NCBI GenBank assembly: GCA_024640255.1
Contig: JAHEFI010000003.1
Span: 62,001 to 126,000 of the forward strand
Origin: Bacteroidota bacterium
GTDB taxonomy: Bacteria > Bacteroidota > Bacteroidia > Chitinophagales > Chitinophagaceae
Length of the DNA stretch: 64,000 nucleotides
Reading direction: 5' to 3'
In this document: in pieces, positions 24,883 to 34,414 of the stretch
Numbering within the stretch: position 1 is the first letter of the stretch
Layout of the letters: each line of letters opens with the position of its first letter
Made by a program: the position numbers and the translations under genes
Notes under the pieces: generated by a model
Database searches by the model: none
What the model was told of the DNA's origin: nothing
The model's input: only the letters and a program-made list of their open reading frames with translations

Positions 24883-25968
24883 CTATTTAAGAAAATATTT
24901 TTTAAAATAAGTGACTTGAATATTTTGCTTTTTAAGAATATCAGAAACAAAAAATGAAATTGTCAACCAATATTGAATTGACGATATTGCTTCATGAATC
25001 ATCAATGGCAATATAACAACTATCATTGATTTTAATAAAATGGTGATAGCACCGATTTTTCTTAAAAAAACTGTAGAGCTAATTAAAAGAAAAACAATAA
25101 TAAAAAATAAAAAAGGATTGCTGATTAAAATTGATTCGTCATTTTCGCCAGAATCTATAAGTCTCACTAAGAAACTAGCTATGAATTCTTCAAAATTAAA
25201 ATTATAAATAAATGTACTAGGAAAAAAATAAATATAAAATAATGTACCTATAATTCCTCCTAGTAAAAATATTTTTATTTCTTTTTTATAATTTATTAAA
25301 AAAACACTTAATAATAATAAAAATAAAGCAAGTGTTGAACCTAATAACATCAGAATAAAACCAAAAAAGAAAAATATAAATTTATTATTAAAATTTGTAT
25401 TCATTAAGATATAATACCAAAAAAAAATACAAAAAAATGATATGTAAGTTGGTGATGGAAATATACCTGATGGCCTTATCTGTGGAAGATATCCAAAAGC
25501 AGTATCGATAGATTTTCCAAAACTGAATTCTCCTATTGTAGGTTCTGTGTCATTAGCGTAATCTTGAAATTTATAGAACCAATCGTCAATACCTAAAAGT
25601 TGTCCAATAATTAAAAAAGCATTTATTAGAAATATAAAAATTATAATATTTCTAAAAGTGTTTTTATATTGATTTGAAAAAATTAAAATGAAAAATAAAC
25701 AGCTTGTATTTTTTAATACTGTAATTGGACTAAGTGAAATTACTGCAATTAAAATTGAAAATATAATAATATAAAAACCATTTGCATTTACCCTATAAAA
25801 TGAAAAAAGTAATATTAGAATTATAGCTATTAATACTTGAATTAATAGCTTAAAAAATTGATAATCAATTAGTAGAAAATTTACTGCTGGACTAATTACT
25901 GTAAATATAAATACTATGCTTATTAGTATTTGAATACTTAAATTTTTATATAAATTTGATGAAACCAT
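24883..25968 (-). CDS. wzy: Wzy-like O-antigen/capsule polymerase
   Basis: A 361-residue protein made almost entirely of membrane helices (about 10), with one large periplasmic loop near residues 130-170 (DDWFYKFQDYANDTEPTIGE region). There is no strong sequence signature, as is usual for Wzy. The call rests on topology, size and position between a PFTS-motif protein and a GT2/Wzx pair. It would polymerise repeat units at the outer face of the inner membrane. Codon use is extremely AT-rich. An alternative is another multi-span transporter, but no transporter motif is seen. Confidence 0.72.
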   Translation of the reverse strand: MVSSNLYKNLSIQILISIVFIFTVISPAVNFLLIDYQFFKLLIQVLIAIILILLFSFYRVNANGFYIIIFSILIAVISLSPITVLKNTSCLFFILIFSNQYKNTFRNIIIFIFLINAFLIIGQLLGIDDWFYKFQDYANDTEPTIGEFSFGKSIDTAFGYLPQIRPSGIFPSPTYISFFCIFFWYYILMNTNFNNKFIFFFFGFILMLLGSTLALFLLLLSVFLINYKKEIKIFLLGGIIGTLFYIYFFPSTFIYNFNFEEFIASFLVRLIDSGENDESILISNPFLFFIIVFLLISSTVFLRKIGAITILLKSMIVVILPLMIHEAISSIQYWLTISFFVSDILKKQNIQVTYFKKYFLK

Positions 25969-25975
25969 TTTTTTA

Positions 25976-27610
25976 TTATCTTAAGTGCTTTGAAAGCCAT
26001 TCTTTTAACTCTAACCGTCCTGAAATTATAGAAATACCATATGCTGCTGGATCATGCTTGTCTATTTTTCCAGTCGGATCATAATATACTGTTGGTTTTC
26101 CATATAATTTTGCAATTAAAGCGGTAGAGGTAAATGGAAATGAGATTACACAATTAGATATATCGCAAACATCTTTAGCGCTAATATCACTTTCAATATT
26201 CATGAAATCATTTTCTTTTGAAAATTCAAGAATCTTCAATCTATACTTATAATGTGCAACCTTTCCAATATTTCGCTTTCCTTTATACACCATAGTAGCC
26301 TTTTTTGATTTTACAATATCAAAAATATCATCCAAAAACTGATTTGTTATGCTTGGAATATAATATTCATAAGGTTCACAAAGAAGTTCATATTTAAAAT
26401 CCCTCTGAGGCTGTACATCAAATACTGTAACGGAATTATTAGGAAGGTTTATTTTCTCATTAAGTAAAATATTACCTGTTAATATTGGGCCTGTAATTGT
26501 TATATTATTTCTAAATGAAGTAAGTTGTTTAATAAAATCAAATTGTTCAACATTCCAAACCCAATAGTTTGACCAAGTCATTACAGACCACTTTGCATTA
26601 CTTCTCTTAATTGATTTATTTAAAATAATACTTTCGTTATTTGTAGAATAAAAATACAAAACTGGTTTTGCTTCTTTTTTCTCCACAATGTAAGTCCAAA
26701 GAGGTCTATATACAAATTTTGAATGATCAAATAAAAAAAGTTGAGGTAAAGCTGTTTTAGGAATTATATAAATAAAATTAGCTAAAATCAACTCTTTCAA
26801 TAAAATTGAATCTTCCCATTTATTTAATAATAATTTGCCAAAAGAACTAATAATTAAAAAAAGTGAACTTAAAAAAAAACAAATAATATTTTTAATATTC
26901 GGAGATTCTATTATTGGAAGAAATGAATACTGAAATTGACTACTGTTACCTGTATACTTTAAAATGTCTTTATTATCGTGTAATATCAAAGTATCCTTTT
27001 TTGCATCTTTTAGCGCAATTGTTATAATATTAGTAGTGTTGTTTTTATGCGATAGATAGTCTTTTACAGACAGGTCTTTTATAAAAACTGCACTTAAATT
27101 TTGATTATTTTTGAAATGCTTTTTTATTGAAAGAAGTTCCCAAAAAATCCTAAATGTGAAAAAAACACCATAAGTCCAAAAAAAAAGAACTGCCAAAATC
27201 CATAGAAATGAAGATTTAATCCGATGTATAGAAAATTTATAATTCTCAATAATATTTTGCCATTGATGTGGAATCGGATAAACAAATCTTTTATTGCCAC
27301 CTAGGCAAATTAGAAGAGCTTTTGTAAGTCCAATAAATGAATTTGAAATAGAAACTCTATGGCAAAAGTGATGCAATATAAATTGTCTTACAGATAGTTC
27401 ATATGAAAAGCCTTCTATATTTTTGAATATTTTATGTTCAGTAGTCTTTTTAAATAATTGCGTTGTCGAAAGAGTCTCTTTAATAGATTCTATTTGATGA
27501 ATTCGATCACCTTGCTGTAATATTTTATAGCCTCTCATTACATTTAAGGCACGTTTTTCAGCTACTCGACTAATGACATATTTAAGTTTATTTTTTAAAA
27601 TTTCTAACAT
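25976..27610 (-). CDS. PFTS-motif polysaccharide biosynthesis protein
   Basis: A 544-residue protein carrying SFPFTSTALIAKLYGKP, with PFTS at 492-495, the signature of a family of polysaccharide biosynthesis proteins of unproven activity. The C-terminal half (from about 300) looks like a GT-B nucleotide-binding domain. Two hydrophobic segments near residues 133-160 and 240-262 suggest membrane association. It lies 7 bp upstream of the Wzy-like gene and 111 bp after the fused cytidylyltransferase/aminotransferase gene. By context it may transfer the CMP-activated acid sugar made by the adjacent pseudaminic-type pathway (inference). Confidence 0.78.
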   Translation of the reverse strand: MLEILKNKLKYVISRVAEKRALNVMRGYKILQQGDRIHQIESIKETLSTTQLFKKTTEHKIFKNIEGFSYELSVRQFILHHFCHRVSISNSFIGLTKALLICLGGNKRFVYPIPHQWQNIIENYKFSIHRIKSSFLWILAVLFFWTYGVFFTFRIFWELLSIKKHFKNNQNLSAVFIKDLSVKDYLSHKNNTTNIITIALKDAKKDTLILHDNKDILKYTGNSSQFQYSFLPIIESPNIKNIICFFLSSLFLIISSFGKLLLNKWEDSILLKELILANFIYIIPKTALPQLFLFDHSKFVYRPLWTYIVEKKEAKPVLYFYSTNNESIILNKSIKRSNAKWSVMTWSNYWVWNVEQFDFIKQLTSFRNNITITGPILTGNILLNEKINLPNNSVTVFDVQPQRDFKYELLCEPYEYYIPSITNQFLDDIFDIVKSKKATMVYKGKRNIGKVAHYKYRLKILEFSKENDFMNIESDISAKDVCDISNCVISFPFTSTALIAKLYGKPTVYYDPTGKIDKHDPAAYGISIISGRLELKEWLSKHLR

Positions 27611-27721
27611 TTAATAATCAACATTGAATTAAAATTTATAAAATAATAATTTGACTTTTTATAAATAAAAGTAAATTTTATCAAATAGTATATTAAAAAT
27701 TTATAATTTGTAAAATTATAT

Positions 27722-29764
27722 TTAATTTAGGCGCTTAAATCCTGAATGACATATAGGCCCCTTCAATAAATTTAATATGTCTTCCTTTCCGTTATCACAT
27801 TTACTTATTTTTAAGAATATAGGATCTAGCATTTCAAAAAATGTATTCACAATTTCGGGTGTGTGTTCTGTAGAAACGTAAACGCTTGTCCCTGCAATAT
27901 ATCCTTTTAGAAGCATTTCTTGAGTAATAAAAGTTTTATACGCAAGTGCATTGTCACTCTGAAAACTGAAACTACAAAGAGCATGAAGTCCTGAAATGTC
28001 AATTTTTAAATTATGTGAATCTGCCAATTGCTGCCATTTCTTTTTTATTATATTGCCTGTTTCAGTTATTGTTTCCCATGATCTAACTCTTTCCATAACT
28101 TCCAAAGTCTTTAAAGCTGCAGTTGGGCCTATACGTTCTGTCCAAAATGTGCTACTGATAAATGAAGTTTGTGCAGCTTCCATTACAGAGCGTTTGCCCA
28201 CAACTGCAGTGATCGCATATCCATTTCCCATGGCCTTTCCAAACATCGCAATATCAGGTTCAACTCCAAACATTTTATGTAAGCCACCATAAGTTTGTCT
28301 AAAACCAGAAGTGCATTCATCAAAAATCAATACTATTCCTTTTTGAGTTGCTAAATTTCTTACCTTATTCAAAAACCCATCCTCAGGTCCAAGATTTCGG
28401 GAAACTTCCATTTTAATTACTCCTATATCTTCTCTATCTACAATGGAAAGTAGCTCCTCATAATTATTATAACTAAAAGGAAAGACAGTACCACGAAGAT
28501 TAGAAGGAACGCCATTCGGTTGTAATCCAGGTATCAAGTGTCCAGCTAAATTTTTTTCATCTCCAAGATTAGCAGCTAAATACCAATCGTGCCATCCATG
28601 ATAACCACAAATTGCTACTTTATCTTTTCCGGACGCTGCCCTAGCAATTCTGATGGCAATTGCATTGGCTTCGCCTCCAGATCGTGCAAATCTCACCATA
28701 TCAGCCCAAGGATTAATTTCAATTAACTTTTCTGCCAAATAAACTTCTTCTGGGCAGTTGAAAGTTGACATATTTCCTAAATTAATAGTTGATCGCACCG
28801 CATTATCTACTTCCTCATGTCCATAGCCCAAAATATTAGTACCAACACCCATGATTGACATATCGGTGTAAGCTATATTATCTAAATCCCATACTGTACA
28901 ACCTTTTGCCTTACTAAAGTAGGCTGGCCATTGATCTGGAAGAAACATTTCGGCACGTTTAGATAATAGCATATTACCTCCTGGAATTATTTTTTTAGCT
29001 CTTTCCCAGAGCTTTTGACCTTTATTCATATTGGCTCCTTGATTTCTGATTAGACTTGCATTTGCTTCAAATAAAGTTGGGTGATCAATAGTGAGTGTTA
29101 TTACTTCACGCCAACTAAAATCAATTTTGGGTTTAAAATACTCAAATACATTCGTGATAACTATTAAATCTTCTGGATTATCCACTGTCCAACGATAATG
29201 AGATTGATCAATGTCGTTGTTAAAATTATAGATAGAAAATTTTCCAGAATTACGTATAAATGGTGTTACATGTTCTTTCTCAAATTTTTCTTCTGCTTTA
29301 AAATAGGTTTGTTCAAGTGCTGAAAAGCTAAAAACTTCAATATCTAATCCATCTGGGAAAGTAGGAGGTAGCACATTAGAACAATAATCTACTTTTTCGT
29401 TTATGTATGATTCAATAACACTATCTACTAATATGCCATCTACTAATGGGCAATCACCAGTTATACGAATAACTATGTCAGCTTTAAAAAACTTAGCAGC
29501 CTCATAAAACCTTTGAAGGACATTATCTTCACTACCTCTATAAATTCTGAAACCTAAATTTTCTACAAAATGAACAAGCGAGTTATTTGATTCTTCAACG
29601 GAAGTTGCTAGTATAATTTCGTCTATTTTTTTACTTACCGATAATCTTTTAAGTAATATTTCTATCATTGGAATATCAAGAATTGGCTTCATAACCTTGT
29701 TCTTGAATCTTGTAGAACCCATTCTCGCTTGTACTATAGCAACAATTTTTTTATCGCTTCCCAT
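27722..29764 (-). CDS. Fusion: SpsF-like CMP-sugar cytidylyltransferase + class-III (GSA-type) aminotransferase
   Basis: A 680-residue bifunctional protein. Residues 1 to about 240 are an SpsF/PseF-type cytidylyltransferase (QARMGSTRFKNKVMKP at 12-27, GDCPLVD at 103-109). Residues about 246-680 are a PLP enzyme of the glutamate-1-semialdehyde aminomutase class (PGGNMLLSKR, GYHGWHDW at 387-394, FDECTSGFR, PLP lysine Lys510 in FGKAMGNGYA). The first domain would activate the pseudaminic-type acid with CTP. The second may move or install an amino group on a linked substrate. The junction at Met246 lies near the usual start of a free-standing GSA-type enzyme. No stop or frameshift separates the domains. 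Confidence 0.87.
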   Translation of the reverse strand: MGSDKKIVAIVQARMGSTRFKNKVMKPILDIPMIEILLKRLSVSKKIDEIILATSVEESNNSLVHFVENLGFRIYRGSEDNVLQRFYEAAKFFKADIVIRITGDCPLVDGILVDSVIESYINEKVDYCSNVLPPTFPDGLDIEVFSFSALEQTYFKAEEKFEKEHVTPFIRNSGKFSIYNFNNDIDQSHYRWTVDNPEDLIVITNVFEYFKPKIDFSWREVITLTIDHPTLFEANASLIRNQGANMNKGQKLWERAKKIIPGGNMLLSKRAEMFLPDQWPAYFSKAKGCTVWDLDNIAYTDMSIMGVGTNILGYGHEEVDNAVRSTINLGNMSTFNCPEEVYLAEKLIEINPWADMVRFARSGGEANAIAIRIARAASGKDKVAICGYHGWHDWYLAANLGDEKNLAGHLIPGLQPNGVPSNLRGTVFPFSYNNYEELLSIVDREDIGVIKMEVSRNLGPEDGFLNKVRNLATQKGIVLIFDECTSGFRQTYGGLHKMFGVEPDIAMFGKAMGNGYAITAVVGKRSVMEAAQTSFISSTFWTERIGPTAALKTLEVMERVRSWETITETGNIIKKKWQQLADSHNLKIDISGLHALCSFSFQSDNALAYKTFITQEMLLKGYIAGTSVYVSTEHTPEIVNTFFEMLDPIFLKISKCDNGKEDILNLLKGPICHSGFKRLN

Positions 29765-29782
29765 TTTTTAACATAAATTTTT

Positions 29783-30646
29783 TTAAGACCAATTAGGCGG
29801 ATATAAAATAGATGACGGACTAATCGAAATTTGATCAATTTCTTTTTTTAATAAGTCTGGAAGAAATAATTTTAATGAATTCAGGTTTGTAATAAGTTGG
29901 CTATGTGTGTCAACTCCAATTATAATTTCATCTATGTATTCATGAGAACTAGCATAAAGCAAACAAAGCGATTCTTTAGATATGTTTGACAATTCTGATA
30001 ATCTATCAATTTTTTCTAACCATGGTTTCAATACTGCTATTTTTTCAGGTACTTTTTTTGTATTCATAAAAAACAAGCCTTGTAGAAACACAGATCTTAC
30101 TTGTATTTTTTTTCTTTTTTCTTTGGCTATTTTTAAAAGTTTGGCACGTTGAAAATCATTATCAAGTAAATTAAATGGGAGCTGTATAACATCAATATTA
30201 AAATCATTTATTACGTGTAAAAGCTCTTCATTAGAATATATTGAAACACCAATTGATGAAATCAAACCATCTTCTTTTGCTTTTAGTAATTCTAATAAAA
30301 TATGATTGCTATTTTTATATTCAGCGTAAGAGTGAAAAAATAATGTATTAATTTGGGGGCAATGTAATGAAATCAAATCAGATTTTAGTTTAGAATTAAT
30401 ACTTATACCATCAAGATTCTTGAATTTTGTATTTATATTAAATAAATTACCAGAATATCGATGATAAGCCGATATAATCCTAATCGCGTCTCCATAGGCA
30501 TCAGCTGTATCTAGTGTATTAACACTGTTTTCCCAAGCTGTTTCTAGTATCTCAAAAACTTGACTATCTGTTGGTTTATCTGAATGGTTATTAATCCCAT
30601 ATTTTATGCCGAACTGAACTGTTCCTAGGATAATAGTTTTACTCAC
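29783..30646 (-). CDS. Aldo/keto reductase
   Basis: A 287-residue NADPH-dependent reductase with the family's catalytic set visible: Asp46 and Tyr51 in DTADAYG, Lys74 in TKF, and His105 in FFHSY. The start codon is GTG at 30646, overlapping the acetyltransferase stop by 8 bp, which indicates coupling. It precedes the fused cytidylyltransferase gene by 18 bp. In this pathway it could reduce a keto group on a side chain or sugar intermediate, altering stereochemistry of the final nonulosonic acid. That assignment is contextual. Confidence 0.85.
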   Translation of the reverse strand: MSKTIILGTVQFGIKYGINNHSDKPTDSQVFEILETAWENSVNTLDTADAYGDAIRIISAYHRYSGNLFNINTKFKNLDGISINSKLKSDLISLHCPQINTLFFHSYAEYKNSNHILLELLKAKEDGLISSIGVSIYSNEELLHVINDFNIDVIQLPFNLLDNDFQRAKLLKIAKEKRKKIQVRSVFLQGLFFMNTKKVPEKIAVLKPWLEKIDRLSELSNISKESLCLLYASSHEYIDEIIIGVDTHSQLITNLNSLKLFLPDLLKKEIDQISISPSSILYPPNWS

Positions 30647-31184
30647 AGAATTTTTCTTTTAATAAAACCATTCTATAAAAATTATCTTTATGACCATTTA
30701 TTGAAATCGAAGACTCATTTGATACTATATCAAACCCTATTTTTTTATATAAATTTAATGCAGAAATATTTTTACAATTTACCCCTAGGCGGATTGCTTT
30801 AAGCCCAATAGTTTTAAAACAATAATCGATAACTATTTTTGATGCTTCGCCAGCATATCCTTTCCCCCATAAATTTTTTTCACCCACCATAATCCCATAT
30901 TCACCATGTAATTCAATTTTGTTAATTTTATCAATTTTTATATTACCAATATGTTTGTTTTCTTCTTTTAATACTATTGCCCAGAATAATATACCTTCCT
31001 TAACATTTTTGTTTACAAAATTATGCAAATCTTGCATTGTATAATTTCCACCAGAATCTAGATGGGCATATACGTCTGGGTCATTTAACCAAGAAAGGTA
31101 CTTTTCATTACAGAAATTTGAAGAGATAGGCTTAAGTATAATTCTATTTCCGTAAAGTTCTGGTGTTATGTAGGGGTTATCCAT
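30639..31184 (-). CDS. GNAT-family N-acetyltransferase (RimJ/RimL- or PseH-like)
   Basis: A 181-residue GNAT enzyme. The acetyl-CoA loop reads LWGKGYAGEA, followed by IRLGVNCKNISALNLYKKIGF, the typical C-terminal GNAT helix-strand. Such proteins acetylate free amino groups on nucleotide sugars (PseH acts in pseudaminic acid synthesis). Its ATG shares one base with the PseC stop (TAATG), linking it tightly to the aminotransferase that makes the amino group. The window also holds a PseG-linked GNAT domain at 38712-40139, so two amino groups, or different acyl groups, may be served. Confidence 0.84.
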   Translation of the reverse strand: MDNPYITPELYGNRIILKPISSNFCNEKYLSWLNDPDVYAHLDSGGNYTMQDLHNFVNKNVKEGILFWAIVLKEENKHIGNIKIDKINKIELHGEYGIMVGEKNLWGKGYAGEASKIVIDYCFKTIGLKAIRLGVNCKNISALNLYKKIGFDIVSNESSISINGHKDNFYRMVLLKEKFCE

Positions 31185-32356
31185 TAAAAGAGATTTTGAT
31201 GACCAGATGGTTTTTTAATTGCATCGACCACGAATTTCAGCTCATTTTCGGTCAAGCTTGCAAACATTGGGATACTAATTGCTTCAGAATAATATAATTC
31301 AGCTTGAGGAAATTCTTTACAATCGAAACCTTTTAATGCATAATAAGGATGTAAATAAACAGGGATATAATGAATGTTAACAAGAATACCAGCAGTTCTG
31401 AGTTTTTCGAAAAGTTGACGCTGGGTAATTCCTAACTTATTTTTCTTTACACGAATAATATATAGGTGTAAGCCTGAGTAAGTATCTGGATGCTGCCAAG
31501 GTAAATCTAGCCATTCTTCTTGCAATAGTTCATTATAGCGTGAAGCAATATTATGACGTGCCGCTACAAATTGATCTAATCTTTTCATTTGGCTCAAACC
31601 CAAAGCAGCTTGAATATCTGTCATACGATAATTATAACCAAGGTCTATTTGTTCATAGTACCATGGACCATGAGGAATATTAGTCATTTCACTTGGATGC
31701 CTAACAATTCCATGACTTCTAAAGCGATTTAAAGAGATGGCTAATTGAGGATCATTTGTCAAACACATTCCTCCTTCTCCAGTAGTTATGATTTTTACGG
31801 GGTGAAAACTAAACACAGTGATGTCTGAAAATTGACATCCGCCAATAGCCTTATTTTTATACTTTCCACCAATTGCATGTGAAGCATCCTCTATAATTCT
31901 AAAGCCATATTTTTTACTTAAAGCATATATTTTATCCATTTCACAGGATTGACCTGCCAAATGAACTGGTATAACAACCTTAGGTAATCGACCATGTTTT
32001 TCTGCTTTTATAAGTTTTTCCTCCAATGCAACTACTGACATATTAAAGCTTTTAGAATCAATGTCAACAAAATCTACATCAGCACCGCAATACAATGCAC
32101 AGTTAGCGGAAGCAACAAACGTAATCGGGCTAGTCCAAACCAAGTCACCTTTCCCTACACCTAATGATAAACATGCTATATGAAGTGCACTGGTTGCACT
32201 GTTTACGGCAAAAGCATATTTTGCTTGACAATATTCAGCTACCGCATTTTCAAAAGCGGGCACAGCAGGACCTTGAGTAAGAAAATCAGATTTTAAAATA
32301 TCGACTACTTCTTTTATATCTTCTTCAGATATATCTTGACGACCATATGGTATCAT
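31184..32356 (-). CDS. pseC: PseC: UDP-4-amino-4,6-dideoxy-sugar aminotransferase
   Basis: A 390-residue DegT/DnrJ/EryC1-type PLP enzyme. PseC aminates the 4-keto-6-deoxy product of PseB. It opens with IPYGRQDISEEDI, typical of PseC, has the PLP-binding SFHPVKIITTGEGG with Lys188, and ISEDASHA-like IIEDASHAIGG for cofactor contact. Length matches the family. It lies between an RmlD-like reductase gene (4-bp overlap) and the GNAT gene (1-bp overlap). The close similarity of the opening and PLP segments to PseC makes this assignment stronger than a generic sugar aminotransferase, though LegC-like specificity is not formally excluded. Confidence 0.87.
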   Translation of the reverse strand: MIPYGRQDISEEDIKEVVDILKSDFLTQGPAVPAFENAVAEYCQAKYAFAVNSATSALHIACLSLGVGKGDLVWTSPITFVASANCALYCGADVDFVDIDSKSFNMSVVALEEKLIKAEKHGRLPKVVIPVHLAGQSCEMDKIYALSKKYGFRIIEDASHAIGGKYKNKAIGGCQFSDITVFSFHPVKIITTGEGGMCLTNDPQLAISLNRFRSHGIVRHPSEMTNIPHGPWYYEQIDLGYNYRMTDIQAALGLSQMKRLDQFVAARHNIASRYNELLQEEWLDLPWQHPDTYSGLHLYIIRVKKNKLGITQRQLFEKLRTAGILVNIHYIPVYLHPYYALKGFDCKEFPQAELYYSEAISIPMFASLTENELKFVVDAIKKPSGHQNLF

Positions 32357-33273
32357 AATAATTGTATTTCTTGAATTTTACCTTCAATCTCTTGTTGATG
32401 TAATTTAGCAATATGTTGTTTTACTGTACCTAAATTTTTACCTATTAAGTCTTTAACTTTTTTATTTGATAAGCTCATGTCAACTGGCCTTCTAACCAAA
32501 TTTGGCTTGTCCTTTAGAGTACTTCTATGTATTAATGACTTATCTAAGCCAAATTCTTCTGCAATCAAAATTCCAAAATTATATTTAGAAATTCTATCGT
32601 CACTAACAATGTTAAAAACTCCTATTGCTTTTTTGTGTAATAATTCGTGAACGGTTTCGATTAATTTTTCTGCTAAAATTGGCGTATAATAAACATCATC
32701 AAATAAACAAATTACCTCTTTTTTTCGAAGTGATTCAATTATATAATCGCTAAATGATTTACGATACGTTGTTCCCCAAGCATAAAAATTAGTTCGAATT
32801 ATTAAAGCATTAGGATTTATTTGCATTATTACTTTTTCAGCTGAAGCTTTTGTTTCACCATAAATATTAATTGGGCAAGTTGGCGCTTCTTCAAGTAACA
32901 TGGATGATTCTCCATTAAAAAGATGATCAGTAGAAATATGAACCAACGGAATTTTTAATTCTTTAGTTACTAGCGCTACTAATTTTGACAATTCTACATT
33001 TATTTGATAGGCTAAATCGGGATTGTACTCGCATTTTTCTACGCTAGTTAAACCTGCTGCATGTATTACAAAAGAAGGTTGTATAATTTTTAATTGATTT
33101 TTAAAACTATCAACTGAATCAAAATTAATAAAAATTATATTAGAATCTTTAAGATTGATAATCCTTTCATTTAAGCCAAGAAAAATGGAATAATCTTGTT
33201 TTTTTAAAGAGAACCAATTTAAAGCTAACAGCCCAGAACCTCCTGTAAGAAAAATTGACGATTTTTTAATCAT
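32353..33273 (-). CDS. RmlD-like sugar reductase (SDR)
   Basis: A 306-residue extended SDR of the dTDP-4-dehydrorhamnose reductase type. The NAD(P) motif is TGGSGLLA, the active-site pair is in YGETK, and HISTDHLFNGE matches the family's STDYVFDG region. It overlaps PseC by 4 bp and PseB by one base. A 4-keto reductase sitting between PseB and PseC is not part of the canonical pseudaminic acid route, so it may form a 4-hydroxy variant or serve a side-chain step. No RmlA, RmlB or RmlC genes are in the window, so rhamnose synthesis is not indicated here. Confidence 0.83.
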   Translation of the reverse strand: MIKKSSIFLTGGSGLLALNWFSLKKQDYSIFLGLNERIINLKDSNIIFINFDSVDSFKNQLKIIQPSFVIHAAGLTSVEKCEYNPDLAYQINVELSKLVALVTKELKIPLVHISTDHLFNGESSMLLEEAPTCPINIYGETKASAEKVIMQINPNALIIRTNFYAWGTTYRKSFSDYIIESLRKKEVICLFDDVYYTPILAEKLIETVHELLHKKAIGVFNIVSDDRISKYNFGILIAEEFGLDKSLIHRSTLKDKPNLVRRPVDMSLSNKKVKDLIGKNLGTVKQHIAKLHQQEIEGKIQEIQLL

Positions 33274-34271
33274 TATATTTGACCTATCTTACTTTTGTTT
33301 TTTTCAATCCAAGATTTCAACTCTTCTACAGACATCCACTCTGAATTGTTATCAGACGAATATGTAAAATCATCTGGCACTGATTTACCTTCTTTTATAC
33401 GCAAAAGGTCTGATGACCAATTATGGATTGCAGGTAAAATTTTATAATAAGTTTCATATTCAAATGTATGAGGAGCATCTTCTAGTCCAATCATCTGTTC
33501 ATGAATTTTTTCACCTGGACGAATTCCAATAATTTTTTGATTTGCGTTTGAATCTACTGCCTTTGCAATATCGCCAATTTTCATCGATGGTATTTTTTTT
33601 ACATAAATTTCACCACCTAACATGTCATCAAAAGCCTTCCATACTAATTTTACACCTTCTTCTAAGGTGATCATAAAACGAGTCATTCGAGGATCAGTAA
33701 TTGGAAGCTCTCCTTTACCTGCCAGCTTATTAAAAAAGGGAATAACCGAGCCACGTGATCCCATTACATTTCCATATCGTACAACAGAGAAAGTAGTTTG
33801 ATGTTCATTGACATTGGAATTGGCAGCTACAAATAACTTATCAGATGCTAATTTAGTAGCTCCATATAAATTAATTGGATTACTTGCTTTATCAGTAGAT
33901 AATGCAACAACTTTTTTTACACCACTTTCAATACATGAGTCTACTAAATTCATTGCACCATTTATATTCGTTTTAATACATTCAAATGGATTATACTCGG
34001 CAGTAGGAACAATTTTTGTTGCAGCAGCATGGACAACATAATCAATACCATCTAAACAACGTGACAATCTGTCTTTATCTCGAACATCTCCAATTACAAA
34101 TTTAACTCTTTTATCATTTGTGAATTTTTGTGCCATTTCCCATTGCTTCATCTCATCTCGAGAATATATTAGAATCCTTTGTGGATTATATTTTTCAAGA
34201 GTCATTGGAACAAAAGTGTTACCAAATGAACCTGTTCCCCCAGTAATTAAAATTGAAGAGTTTTTAAGCAT
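33273..34271 (-). CDS. pseB: PseB/FlaA1-type UDP-GlcNAc 4,6-dehydratase (5-inverting)
   Basis: PseB converts UDP-GlcNAc to UDP-2-acetamido-2,6-dideoxy-L-arabino-hexos-4-ulose, the first step to pseudaminic acid. The protein shows ILITGGTGSFGN (NADP site), STDKASNPINLYGATK (catalytic region) and RYGNVMGSRGSV, all characteristic. I use the ATG at 34271, which gives the family-typical opening MLKNSSILITGG. An ATG at 34298 would add nine residues but lies only 6 nt after a strong inverted repeat. It is the gene before RmlD-like and PseC in the same operon and supplies their substrate. Confidence 0.9.
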   Translation of the reverse strand: MLKNSSILITGGTGSFGNTFVPMTLEKYNPQRILIYSRDEMKQWEMAQKFTNDKRVKFVIGDVRDKDRLSRCLDGIDYVVHAAATKIVPTAEYNPFECIKTNINGAMNLVDSCIESGVKKVVALSTDKASNPINLYGATKLASDKLFVAANSNVNEHQTTFSVVRYGNVMGSRGSVIPFFNKLAGKGELPITDPRMTRFMITLEEGVKLVWKAFDDMLGGEIYVKKIPSMKIGDIAKAVDSNANQKIIGIRPGEKIHEQMIGLEDAPHTFEYETYYKILPAIHNWSSDLLRIKEGKSVPDDFTYSSDNNSEWMSVEELKSWIEKNKSKIGQI

Positions 34272-34300
34272 ATTTATAAGTTTTGTTTTAATAATCATTT

Positions 34301-34330
34301 AAAAGAATATGCATAAAAGTATGCATATTC
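34301..34330 (-). terminator. Inverted repeat before pseB; terminator, attenuator or operator
   Basis: GAATATGCAT (34305-34314) and ATGCATATTC (34321-34330) form a 10-bp stem with a 6-nt loop. On the minus strand it is followed at once by TTTT. It lies in the 116-bp gap between the PIG-L gene and pseB. The stem is AT-rich, so termination strength is doubtful; a protein-binding palindrome is an alternative. Confidence 0.45.
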
Positions 34331-34414
34331 ATATTTATTTATAATTTTATTCTTATTTATGGTATTTGTTTTCCAAAGCTTTATCAGCACTAAAATCGTT
34401 TTTTTATATTAAAA

